A program made the position numbers and the translations under genes. Positions 54,375 to 63,621 of a stretch of 64,000 nucleotides of DNA are shown here, one piece after another (the stretch's first letter is position 1; each line of letters begins with the position of its first letter). Origin of the DNA: Oscillospiraceae bacterium (GTDB lineage Bacteria; Bacillota; Clostridia; Saccharofermentanales; Saccharofermentanaceae); assembly GCA_902780785.1 (NCBI GenBank), contig CACZGS010000002.1, positions 124,001 through 188,000 of the forward strand. The letters run 5' to 3'. Under the pieces are notes generated by a model. That model searched no databases and was not told where the DNA came from. It saw only the letters and a list, made by a program, of their open reading frames with translations.

Positions 54375-55397
54375 ATGTCTACAGTACTTGTTACCGGCGG
54401 TAATGGTTATATCGGTTCACATACAGTCATTTCTTTATTCGAGAACGGTTACGATGTCGTGATCGCTGATAATCTGTCTAACAGTAAGATGGAGGTTCAG
54501 AACCGTCTCGAAAAGATCACCGGTAAGAGATTCAAGTTTTATAATGTCGATTGCTGCGATATCGACTCTTTGAGAAAGGTTTTCGAAGAGAACAAGATCG
54601 ACGCGATCATTCATTTCGCAGGCCTCAAAGCAGTAGGTGAGTCTGTAAAGATCCCTTTGGAATACTATTCCAATAATATCGGCAGCATGATAAACGTCTG
54701 CCGTCTCATGACAGAGTTCGGCGTAGATAAGCTCGTATTCAGCTCTTCTGCAACAGTTTACGGCGAGAGCGAGGATGTTCCTTTCACAGAGGAAAGCCCT
54801 CTCGGAACATGCACAAACCCTTACGGCTGGACAAAGTGGATGCTCGAGCAGATCTTGAAGGACTATGCTAAATCAGAGCCTTCAAAGAGGATCTGCCTCT
54901 TAAGATATTTCAATCCGGTAGGCGCACATGAGAGCGGTCTTATCGGTGAAGATCCCAGAGGCATCCCCAATAATCTGTTCCCTTATATTTCGAAGGTTGC
55001 AGGCGGTACATTAGAGTGCCTTACGATCTTCGGTAATGATTACGATACACCTGACGGAACTTGCCTGCGTGACTATATCCACGTTGTTGACCTTGCTGAA
55101 GGCCACGTTAAGGCTATCAGATATCTTGAGAAGACAGATGAATCCGTTTGCGTATTCAATCTCGGTACCGGCAAGGGTACATCAGTAATTGAAGCTGTCA
55201 GCGCATTCGAGAAAGCTTGCGGTCATGAGATCAATCACAAGTTCGGTCCCAGAAGACCCGGCGATATTGCTGTCTGCTATGCATCCACAAAGAAGGCAGA
55301 GGAAGTATTGGGCTTTAAGGCTAAATACGGAATCGATGAGATGTGCTCATCATGCTGGAAGTGGCAGACAATGAATCCGGAAGGTCTTAAGGACTAA
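54375..55397 (+). CDS. galE: UDP-glucose 4-epimerase
   Basis: A 340-residue extended SDR that interconverts UDP-glucose and UDP-galactose for galactose use and cell-surface polysaccharides. NAD-binding VTGGNGYIGSH is at residues 6-16, catalytic Ser in FSSSATVYGE, and the YxxxK motif in NPYGWTKWMLEQ. LRYFNPVGAHESG and RDYIHVVDLAEGH complete the GalE pattern. The start is ATG 54375 with GAGGATG upstream; the 85 extra codons open upstream cover the divergent promoter region and read as non-protein. The LCP gene follows after 21 nt, so they are likely co-transcribed. Confidence 0.95.
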   Translation: MSTVLVTGGNGYIGSHTVISLFENGYDVVIADNLSNSKMEVQNRLEKITGKRFKFYNVDCCDIDSLRKVFEENKIDAIIHFAGLKAVGESVKIPLEYYSNNIGSMINVCRLMTEFGVDKLVFSSSATVYGESEDVPFTEESPLGTCTNPYGWTKWMLEQILKDYAKSEPSKRICLLRYFNPVGAHESGLIGEDPRGIPNNLFPYISKVAGGTLECLTIFGNDYDTPDGTCLRDYIHVVDLAEGHVKAIRYLEKTDESVCVFNLGTGKGTSVIEAVSAFEKACGHEINHKFGPRRPGDIAVCYASTKKAEEVLGFKAKYGIDEMCSSCWKWQTMNPEGLKD

Positions 55398-55418
55398 GGG
55401 TTCATATTTAGGAGTTTT

Positions 55419-56648
55419 ATGGATAATAGAAACAGAAACCGCAGTGTACAGAAACATTCAGATGAAGAGGCCGCTTATTACGGGTTTTCCAAGGATGTTA
55501 CCAAAAGAGCATCCAAAGCAAAGCGCAAAGTTAAGAAACTCAATCATCTTAAGCTTCGTCTGATCTTCGGTACTGTTGCTGCGCTCTTAGGTGTTGTGAT
55601 CGGTCTTGCGATCTTCGGTGTCTGGTATAAGGAATATCTCTTAAACCAGATCACATATGAGACCACATCACCCAATGAAGTGGCAACGATCATCGACGAA
55701 TATGGCGATACCGTTGTCTTAGGCGACCTTACCGAGAGCACGAAGTTCAGCGTGATCCAGGATGAGCCTGTCAAGAACTTCCTTCTTATCGGTATCGACA
55801 GCAGAAGCAAGAATTACAGCAAGGACGGTAAGGGAGACAGGTCCGATGTTATCGTCGTAATGTCTGTAGATTCCAATAAGGGAACTATCAAGCTCTTGTC
55901 TATTGCAAGAGACTCTTATGCTTATTTCCCGGGTTATTCAAAGCCTCATAAGATCAATGCCGCAATGTCTTACGGCGGTCCTGCGCTCCTTCAGGCAACG
56001 GTAGAGAGCGTCTTAAGGATCAAGATAAACGGTTACGCTTATGTTAACTTCAGCCATATGGCCCAGATCATCGATGCCGTTGGCGGCGTATACGTTAACA
56101 TGACATCGGGTGAAAAGAAGGTTGCTAACCAGTATATCCGCGAGCTTTCCAAGAGCGCTGCGCTTATCCAGGATACCGGTAACGATACATGGCTCAACGG
56201 TACTCAGGCTGTAGCTTATGCCAGAGTCAGATATGTTGGTAACGGCGACTATGAGCGTATGGAAAGACAGATCGAAGTCCTGCGAAGCCTTATGAAGCAA
56301 TACATGAAGCTGTCAGCCACTAAGAAACTTGCGTGCATGGATGACGTTCTCGGCGCCATCGTAACCAATATCGATAAGAAGGATATTGAGAAATACGCTT
56401 TTGATTTCCTGCCTTCGCTGCAGAAAGCCGAGATGCAGTATATCCAGCTTCCTATTGACGGATGCGTCAACCAGGGTACATATGGCGGCGAGTGGAGCAT
56501 GCGTATCAACTGGAACGCAATCGTTCCTTACGTACAGGAGTTTTTCTATGGCGAGAAACAAGAATTCGACCCTGTAAAGATACCTCCGAAAGCGCCTGAA
56601 TTAAGCCAGTGTAAGACTGATATACCGCTCGAAAAACTCATCCATTAG
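55419..56648 (+). CDS. LytR-CpsA-Psr (LCP) family cell-wall glycopolymer ligase
   Basis: A 409-residue membrane-anchored protein. A cytoplasmic basic N-terminus of about 45 residues precedes one membrane helix (about 46-68) and an extracytoplasmic LCP domain (about 125-330). Conserved LCP elements: FLLIGIDSRS, GDRSDVIVVMSVD, LLSIARDSYAYFPG, KINAAMSYGG, INGYAYVNFSHM and the C-terminal GTQAVAYARVRY with its Arg residues. These enzymes attach teichoic acids or capsular polymers to peptidoglycan from undecaprenyl-linked precursors. Position behind galE fits surface polymer assembly. AGGAG precedes the ATG. Confidence 0.93.
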   Translation: MDNRNRNRSVQKHSDEEAAYYGFSKDVTKRASKAKRKVKKLNHLKLRLIFGTVAALLGVVIGLAIFGVWYKEYLLNQITYETTSPNEVATIIDEYGDTVVLGDLTESTKFSVIQDEPVKNFLLIGIDSRSKNYSKDGKGDRSDVIVVMSVDSNKGTIKLLSIARDSYAYFPGYSKPHKINAAMSYGGPALLQATVESVLRIKINGYAYVNFSHMAQIIDAVGGVYVNMTSGEKKVANQYIRELSKSAALIQDTGNDTWLNGTQAVAYARVRYVGNGDYERMERQIEVLRSLMKQYMKLSATKKLACMDDVLGAIVTNIDKKDIEKYAFDFLPSLQKAEMQYIQLPIDGCVNQGTYGGEWSMRINWNAIVPYVQEFFYGEKQEFDPVKIPPKAPELSQCKTDIPLEKLIH

Positions 56649-56675
56649 AGTTTTTGACTTTTTTTGATTTTCGTC

Positions 56676-56704
56676 TTGACAGTATAGAGTTTAAGAATTA
56701 TATT
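56676..56704 (+). promoter_or_regulatory. SigmaA promoter of groES-groEL
   Basis: Consensus TTGACA (56676-56681) and TATATT (56699-56704) are exactly 17 nt apart. Transcription should begin near 56711, so the CIRCE operator lies at and just after the start site. Confidence 0.9.
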
Positions 56705-56713
56705 TTGTTGTGG

Positions 56714-56740
56714 TTAGCACTTAAGGGTTAAGAGTGCTAA
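56714..56740. promoter_or_regulatory. CIRCE operator (HrcA site)
   Basis: TTAGCACTT-N9-GAGTGCTAA matches the CIRCE consensus (TTAGCACTC-N9-GAGTGCTAA) at all but one base. The inverted repeat extends outward to TTGTGGTTAGCACT / AGTGCTAACCACAA (56708-56746). HrcA should repress groESL here and release it on heat shock. hrcA itself is not in the window. Confidence 0.95.
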
Positions 56741-56771
56741 CCACAATTTCATTGTATTGGAGGTCTTTTTT

Positions 56772-57059
56772 ATGACAATTAAGCCCTTAGCAGATAAGGT
56801 AGTAGTAAAGAAACTTCAGGCTGAAGAGACAACAAAGAGCGGCATTATCCTGTCCTCCGGTGCTCAGCAGAAGCCTCAGATCGCAGAGATCATCGCAGTA
56901 GGTCCCGGCGGAATCGTAGACGGCAATGAGATAAAGATGGAAGTTAAGGTTGGTGAGAAGGTCATCATCCGTGACTATGCCGGCACAAACGTTAAGCTCG
57001 ACGGTGAGGAATACATCATCGTTCGTCAGGACGACATCGCTGCTATCGTTGAAGATTGA
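56772..57059 (+). CDS. groES: Co-chaperonin GroES
   Basis: A 95-residue cap of the GroEL folding chamber. [13 protein letters not shown] at the start, the mobile loop around [19 protein letters not shown], and [19 protein letters not shown] at the end are typical. The start is ATG 56772 with GGAGG (56759-56763) 8 nt upstream; the in-frame codon at 56757 overlaps that site. It is transcribed with groEL under the CIRCE-controlled promoter. Confidence 0.97.
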   Translation: MTIKPLADKVVVKKLQAEETTKSGIILSSGAQQKPQIAEIIAVGPGGIVDGNEIKMEVKVGEKVIIRDYAGTNVKLDGEEYIIVRQDDIAAIVED

Positions 57060-57065
57060 TTATAA

Positions 57066-58697
<1,632 letters not shown>

Positions 58698-58704
58698 TCG
58701 TTCG

Positions 58705-58827
58705 CAATACTAATTTTCGCGAGCGGGGCTTCCGCGCTACGCTTGTGCAGAAGCTCTCGAAAATTGTATTGCTCACTTGCAGAAGTGAGAAAACTTCGCG
58801 AAAAATCAGATTGCTCATTTACAGAAG
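58705..58827. repeat. Structured repeat element downstream of groEL
   Basis: CAATAC-T-AATTTTCGCGAG (58705-58723) is complementary, with a one-base bulge and one mismatch, to CTCTCGAAAATTGTATTG (58754-58771); GGCTTC and GAAGC extend the stem inward. Next is CTCACTT-GCAG-AAGTGAG (58772-58789). A 28-nt unit starting CGAAAATTGTATTGCTCA (58758-58785) recurs imperfectly as CGAAAAATCAGATTGCTCA (58799-58827), a period of about 41 nt. No open reading frame explains it. It may be a transcript-stabilising 3' structure or a decayed repetitive element. Confidence 0.6.
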
Positions 58828-58840
58828 CAAACACTTTAAG

Positions 58841-58870
58841 GACCGCTCCGTTTGGAGCGGTTCTTTTTTG
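58841..58870 (+). terminator. Terminator of groES-groEL
   Basis: ACCGCTCC and GGAGCGGT pair perfectly over 8 bp around GTTT (58842-58861), with a further G-T closing pair, and TCTTTTTTG follows. Confidence 0.9.
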
Positions 58871-58924
58871 CGGTTTTTCGAGGGCTTAAAAATGGCAATA
58901 TTGAACCATTCAAATGCAGTTTTA

Positions 58925-58933
58925 TGTTAGAAT
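58925..58933 (+). promoter_or_regulatory. Extended -10 promoter for the 58954 gene
   Basis: TGTTAGAAT is an extended -10-like element. Transcription from about 58940 would leave a 14-nt leader with TTGAGGTGA as the Shine-Dalgarno. A short inverted repeat TTGAA-CCA-TTCAA (58901-58913) lies just upstream. Confidence 0.45.
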
Positions 58934-58953
58934 AGGTTCGTTTGAGGTGAATC

Positions 58954-59532
58954 ATGCTACAAGACAGTTTTATTGAGACAAGCGTTACGCGTAAAACGGG
59001 CTTTACAGAGGTTATTTTCAATACTTTCCTCGTTACGGCCTGTATTATCACGATATTCTTCGTAAATTTCATTCCGCTCTCATTGGGATATAATGCCTGG
59101 TTTATCACCGGTATCATTTCATTTGGTATCGTTGCTGGTGTTGTTATCCTTATCAAGCGCGAGAAGAAGATCTATGAGATCGAGATGTCCAATGACCTTG
59201 TCGACTGTGCGATCATCAACGGAGATAACAAGCGAGATGATCTTGTTAGCTTTTCCATCAAAGACTGCGAATATATAGGTCCGGTTACTTCTGACAGGTT
59301 TGAATCTGACCGGGCGGACGCTCATTATGTGATCAAGATGACTGATTTCAAGAACTTCGATATCGTTGATACATACTGGTATTTCCTGGTCGTTCAGGAA
59401 GGCGCGAAGATAATGGTCGTTTTCCACTATAAGGATGAGATGTACCAGGTGTTCAGAAGATATAATCCGAGGAATACCATCCCCATGAATAAGTTGCCTA
59501 AGAAGGCAACAAAGGAAGAAGAAAATGTCTGA
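58954..59532 (+). CDS. Small membrane protein of unknown function
   Basis: A 192-residue protein with two membrane helices (about residues 21-43 and 47-66) followed by a soluble domain of about 120 residues. That domain resembles PH-like or YcxB-like modules: strand-rich, IYEIEMSNDLVDCAIING, then KIMVVFHYKDEMYQVFRRY. This is an impression, not an assignment. The TGAGGTGA ribosome binding site lies directly before the ATG. It overlaps the acyl-ACP thioesterase gene by 8 nt, so both are made together; a membrane or lipid link is possible. Confidence 0.65.
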   Translation: MLQDSFIETSVTRKTGFTEVIFNTFLVTACIITIFFVNFIPLSLGYNAWFITGIISFGIVAGVVILIKREKKIYEIEMSNDLVDCAIINGDNKRDDLVSFSIKDCEYIGPVTSDRFESDRADAHYVIKMTDFKNFDIVDTYWYFLVVQEGAKIMVVFHYKDEMYQVFRRYNPRNTIPMNKLPKKATKEEENV

Positions 59533-60295
59533 ATTTCCAACATATACGGATATGGAAGTCTATTGCAAGGCGACTGAATGCGGCATAGGCGATAAATTGT
59601 ACTGCTCCACATTGATAGGCGATCTTCAGGAAGCTGCGGAGAGGGGCTCCAATGCGATGGGATTCGGCACTGATTTCCTTAAGGAAAATGAGATCTGCTG
59701 GATAATCCTTAAGATGAGGCTTCAGTTTACCGAGCTTCCTTCCTGGCATGACACTTTCAAGATTAGGACATGGGGCAGTTATATCGATAAGTTCTATTTC
59801 GGCCGTGAATTTGAGATCTATAGCTCAGATAACAGGCAGATAGGCAAGGCAACATCTGTATGGATCCTTGCGGACTGGAATACCCACAGGCCGGTAATTC
59901 CGCAGAAAAGGTCCGAATTGCCTCTCCCGGTCGTTCAGAATCCTGTTCTTGTATTTGATGAGAAAGCTCCTAAGATCCGTTTCCCGGAACGTAATGAGAT
60001 TGCAGGTGATATCGAAAAGCCTGTAATTATCAAATATGCTGATTTTAATGAGCTTGACCGCAACAGGCACGTCAATAATTCGCGTTATACGGCATGGGCT
60101 TATGATGCCTTGTTCAAGTGCGGATATGACGTTACCAAGATCGAAGACCTTGTTATTAACTACAACAGCGAAGTTAAGGCAGGGGAGAAGGTTGAGCTGT
60201 TTATAACGAAGAATGACGGTAAAGTAACCGTTTTCGGCTATAAAAACATAGACACAAAGGTTTTTGCCGTTGAAATGACAATGAGAAACGCCTGA
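59525..60295 (+). CDS. Acyl-ACP thioesterase
   Basis: A 256-residue double hot-dog thioesterase of the bacterial FatA/FatB-like family, which releases free fatty acids from acyl carrier protein. The N-terminal hot-dog has DLQEAAERGSNAMGFG and WIILKMRLQF. The conserved LDRNRHVNNSRYTAW segment (about residues 178-192) supplies the catalytic Asn/His region in the second hot-dog. In plants this family sets acyl chain length; in anaerobic Firmicutes it may supply free fatty acids for membrane adjustment. It is co-translated with the preceding membrane protein. No hairpin terminator follows. Confidence 0.88.
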   Translation: MSEFPTYTDMEVYCKATECGIGDKLYCSTLIGDLQEAAERGSNAMGFGTDFLKENEICWIILKMRLQFTELPSWHDTFKIRTWGSYIDKFYFGREFEIYSSDNRQIGKATSVWILADWNTHRPVIPQKRSELPLPVVQNPVLVFDEKAPKIRFPERNEIAGDIEKPVIIKYADFNELDRNRHVNNSRYTAWAYDALFKCGYDVTKIEDLVINYNSEVKAGEKVELFITKNDGKVTVFGYKNIDTKVFAVEMTMRNA

Positions 60296-60352
60296 TTTCT
60301 CAATGAATTTTGCTTTTTCGCCCCTTTTTACGCTTTTTTGTTTTTCTTACTT

Positions 60353-60361
60353 TGTTATAAT
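60353..60361 (+). promoter_or_regulatory. Extended -10 promoter of the Gld-like ABC cluster
   Basis: TGTTATAAT is a strong extended -10 element 33 nt before the ATG of the ATPase gene, following a T-rich stretch. The -35 region is poor. It likely drives all four cluster genes. Confidence 0.55.
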
Positions 60362-60393
60362 AGAGAGTTGTATCAGAATTTCTGGAGGTAGCA

Positions 60394-61347
60394 ATGATCG
60401 AGATTAACAATCTTGTGAAGAGATATGGCGATAAAAATGCCGTTAAAGGTATCTCGTTCACAGTAAATGACGGTGAAGTCCTCGGATTTTTGGGACCTAA
60501 CGGTGCCGGCAAGACCACAACGATGAATATCATTACCGGATATCTTTCTTCTACATCCGGAACTGTAAAGGTCAACGGCCACGATATCCTTGAAGAACCT
60601 GAGCTTGCAAAGAAAGCAATCGGCTATCTTCCTGAGAATCCGCCGCTTTATAACGATATGACCGTTAAGGAGTATCTGAACTTCATATGCGACCTTAAGG
60701 CCGTTGAGAAGGAGAAGCGCAGGAACATGCTCGATAATATCGTTGCAATGGTCAAGATCTCCGATGTCTATGACAGACTTATCGGTAACCTTTCAAAGGG
60801 TTATAAACAGAGAGTAGGTATCGCTCAGGCGCTTGTAGGCAATCCTTCGATCCTTATCCTTGACGAGCCCACAGTCGGTCTTGATCCTAATCAGATCATC
60901 GAGATCAGAAGACTTATCAAGTCTCTTTCCAAGAATCATTCGATCATCATCAGCTCTCATATCCTTTCTGAGATCCAGGAGATCGCTGACAGGGTAGTTA
61001 TCATCAACCGCGGTAAGATCGCAGCTATCGATACGATCAGCGATCTTTCAAAGAGACTTTCCGGCCAGTCCAAGATCCTTCTTACATTCAGAGGACCTAT
61101 CAAGGAGGCCATCACCAAGATCCGCACCGTAAGGGGTATTGTTTCTGCCGTTTCACGCGTTGCAGACAGCAAGTATTCACAGATCGAGATCACGATCGCT
61201 GCTAATGATACTGCTGAGACAAGAGTAGCAATTTTCGAGCTTATGGCCAGAGAAGGCTGGCCGATACTGGAAATGCGCTCCATGGATCCTTCTCTTGAAG
61301 AAGTCTTCCTTAGCATCACATCAGGCAAAGGAGGAGTTAAGTCATGA
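60394..61347 (+). CDS. ABC transporter ATP-binding protein, GldA-like
   Basis: A 317-residue ATPase. Walker A is GPNGAGKTT (about residues 34-42), the signature is LSKGYKQR (about 131-138) in place of LSGGQ, Walker B is ILILDEPTVGLDP, and the switch His is in IISSHILSE. The degenerate but basic signature is common in ABC-2 ATPases of the GldA/NatA type. A C-terminal 80-residue extension (GLSAVSRVADSKYSQIEITI region) follows. GGAGG precedes the ATG. It overlaps the permease gene by 4 nt. With the next three genes it matches clusters annotated gldA-gldF-gldG-DUF4340; in Firmicutes their substrate is unknown and gliding is not implied. Confidence 0.92.
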   Translation: MIEINNLVKRYGDKNAVKGISFTVNDGEVLGFLGPNGAGKTTTMNIITGYLSSTSGTVKVNGHDILEEPELAKKAIGYLPENPPLYNDMTVKEYLNFICDLKAVEKEKRRNMLDNIVAMVKISDVYDRLIGNLSKGYKQRVGIAQALVGNPSILILDEPTVGLDPNQIIEIRRLIKSLSKNHSIIISSHILSEIQEIADRVVIINRGKIAAIDTISDLSKRLSGQSKILLTFRGPIKEAITKIRTVRGIVSAVSRVADSKYSQIEITIAANDTAETRVAIFELMAREGWPILEMRSMDPSLEEVFLSITSGKGGVKS

Positions 61348-62105
61348 CAGCTATTTTCAAGAGGGAATTCTTATCCTATTTCAGATCGCCTGTCGGATAT
61401 GTGGCTATCGCTCTTTTCTCATTCCTTTCAGGATTCGTTTTCTATTCACAGTTTGCTACCGGCGCTGTTGATATAGCGAGTGAAGTTATATCACTCAGAT
61501 CTTTCTTCTTCGTTATCGTTCCGATCATCACGATGGGACTTCTTTCAGAAGACAAGAAGAGAGGAACCGATGTTCTTTACTATACGACTCCGATCAGCCT
61601 CTTTAATGTCGTAATCGGAAAGGTCCTTGCTGCTTTCGCTTTGTATGCGATCATGTTCATCAACGTTATCATTCACATCATCGTTACCGTTAACTGCGGC
61701 GGCGTATTCAGTGTCGGTGCCGTTGGTACGATCATTGTATTCTTCTTCATGGCATTCATGTTCATTTCAATCGGACTGTTTGCTTCAGCGATTACAGATA
61801 ACCAGATCATTTCCGCGATAGTTGCTTTCATTATCATCCTCGTAACACAGCTCCTCGGTACGATCGGTGATTATCTCGGTTCTGCATTTACTTCGATGTT
61901 CTCAGGCATCAACACTTCATTTGCCAATAATGTCGGCAATGCTATCTCAAGTGCCATCAATTGGCTCGATCCTTTCTTGAAGACTCAGGATTTCCGTCTC
62001 GGAATATTCTCCGTTTCTTCTCTTGTATTCCTCGTTTCAGTCGGCATCCTGTTCCTTTATCTGACGTTCAGGGTTCTTGATAAGAAGCGCTGGAGCCAGG
62101 CTTGA
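61344..62105 (+). CDS. ABC-2 permease, GldF-like
   Basis: A 253-residue integral membrane protein with six helices (first around residues 17-37, last around 225-244). It has the ABC-2 permease look: an N-terminal amphipathic KREFLSYFRSPVGYV, and the cytosolic SEDKKRGTDVLYYTTPIS loop that couples to the ATPase. It overlaps the ATPase gene and is followed after 15 nt by the GldG-like gene. Gene order supports a single complex. Confidence 0.9.
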   Translation: MTAIFKREFLSYFRSPVGYVAIALFSFLSGFVFYSQFATGAVDIASEVISLRSFFFVIVPIITMGLLSEDKKRGTDVLYYTTPISLFNVVIGKVLAAFALYAIMFINVIIHIIVTVNCGGVFSVGAVGTIIVFFFMAFMFISIGLFASAITDNQIISAIVAFIIILVTQLLGTIGDYLGSAFTSMFSGINTSFANNVGNAISSAINWLDPFLKTQDFRLGIFSVSSLVFLVSVGILFLYLTFRVLDKKRWSQA

Positions 62106-62120
62106 CGGAGGTATTTTGAC

Positions 62121-63620
62121 ATGAGTAATAAAGTTCAGACTGAAAACAAGAATACCGATAACCGTTCCGATAAGATCAAGCTTTATTCGATCGGTGCGGT
62201 TGTCCTCCTGATCGGAATACTTATCGTTGTTAACGTCCTTTTCGAGAAGATCCTTGGAAAAGCGCTTACGTTCGATTTCTCTGATTCATTATCTAATTCC
62301 ATCTCTCAGGATTCTATTGATTATATTGATTCTTTGCCCGCTGATACAAAGATCCGTATCGTAGGTCTTTTCGAGAAGCCCACAGACGTATCCGGAACAC
62401 GCTATCAGTACATAATCCCGCTTTTAGACGATTATGTTAAGTGCGGCAAGGGTAAGATCTCTGTGGAATATGTTGATGCTAAGACACATCCGAACATAAT
62501 CAACGAACTTGATCCTACGAATTCTTATGATCTTACGAATAATCTTGATTCATATGTCATCAAATACAATGACAATATCAAGGTAGTATCACCCTATGAC
62601 TGCTATTCATATGATCCTGATTATCTTTCACAGGGTTACTATTACGTAATCGGCAATAATACCGAATATACATTCACGAATTCCATGTTTATCCTTACAC
62701 AGGGGTATTCATGCAAGGCTTATGTAATAACAGGCCTTAATGACGATTCGAATACCTATCTCAAGAACATTCTTGAGGGTATGGCAATTGAATATAATGA
62801 GCTTGCCGTAGCCGAGAACTTCGTAATCCCCGAGGACTGCGATCTTTTGATCCTCAACGGCCCCGACAATGATATTTCCGATAAGATGCTCGTTGCCATG
62901 ACTCAGTATATTAACAATAACGGCAAGCTCCTTGTATCCGTTAACTACAATATCAACAATACCGGAGAGAAGTTCGACAGGCTTAACACGCTCTTGAATG
63001 AGATGAACATCAATATCGATGCAGCATTGATCTCAGATAACGATCCCTGGCATCAGCTTGGCGGTTATACGACAGATACTTCCGTTAATACTGTCGGCGC
63101 ATTCGTTGATTATGTATCGACCGGTGCTCTGCACAGCACATTTGCAAGATCAGTAAGAGAGATCGATCCGCATGTTTCAAATATTGCCGTATATCCTGTT
63201 CTCGTTACAAGTGATAATGCCGCAACAGTAGGCGTAGACAAGAATGGTAATGAGATTGCAGGAACATACGTACCCGAGCAGCAGTTTAATGTCTGCATGT
63301 ATGCTGAAGGTGACGGCGATGATCCTGCAAAGGCATTTGTCTTCGGAACAACTAACTTTACTTCTGATGATTACATTTCCTCTTACGGCCTTAACGATTC
63401 CAACGTAACGTTTGTTAAGTCATGTATAAGAGAACTTGCGAGCACGAAGATCGTATCCGTTCTGAATATTGCTACAAAGGATGTCGACAACTTCGCACTT
63501 TCTACAGAGAAAGCTACAGCATCCGCAGCTACGGCAATCCTTGTAGTCTTCATGATCGCTATCCCGATCATTCTCGTTGCTGCTGCAATTATAGTCTATA
63601 CAAAGAGGAAGAACCTCTGA
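62121..63620 (+). CDS. GldG-like ABC auxiliary protein
   Basis: A 499-residue protein with an N-terminal membrane helix (about residues 22-45), a large extracytoplasmic domain (about 46-465) and a C-terminal helix (about 470-493) ending in KRKKNL. The domain starts with FDFSDSLSNSISQDSIDYI and continues with strands typical of GldG/ABC-type uncharacterised transport (IRIVGLFEKPTDVSG; DCDLLILNGPDNDIS), including a gatase-like Rossmann part. GGAGG precedes the ATG. It likely forms a complex with the ABC-2 permease. Function in this organism is unknown. Confidence 0.85.
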   Translation: MSNKVQTENKNTDNRSDKIKLYSIGAVVLLIGILIVVNVLFEKILGKALTFDFSDSLSNSISQDSIDYIDSLPADTKIRIVGLFEKPTDVSGTRYQYIIPLLDDYVKCGKGKISVEYVDAKTHPNIINELDPTNSYDLTNNLDSYVIKYNDNIKVVSPYDCYSYDPDYLSQGYYYVIGNNTEYTFTNSMFILTQGYSCKAYVITGLNDDSNTYLKNILEGMAIEYNELAVAENFVIPEDCDLLILNGPDNDISDKMLVAMTQYINNNGKLLVSVNYNINNTGEKFDRLNTLLNEMNINIDAALISDNDPWHQLGGYTTDTSVNTVGAFVDYVSTGALHSTFARSVREIDPHVSNIAVYPVLVTSDNAATVGVDKNGNEIAGTYVPEQQFNVCMYAEGDGDDPAKAFVFGTTNFTSDDYISSYGLNDSNVTFVKSCIRELASTKIVSVLNIATKDVDNFALSTEKATASAATAILVVFMIAIPIILVAAAIIVYTKRKNL

Positions 63621-63621
63621 T

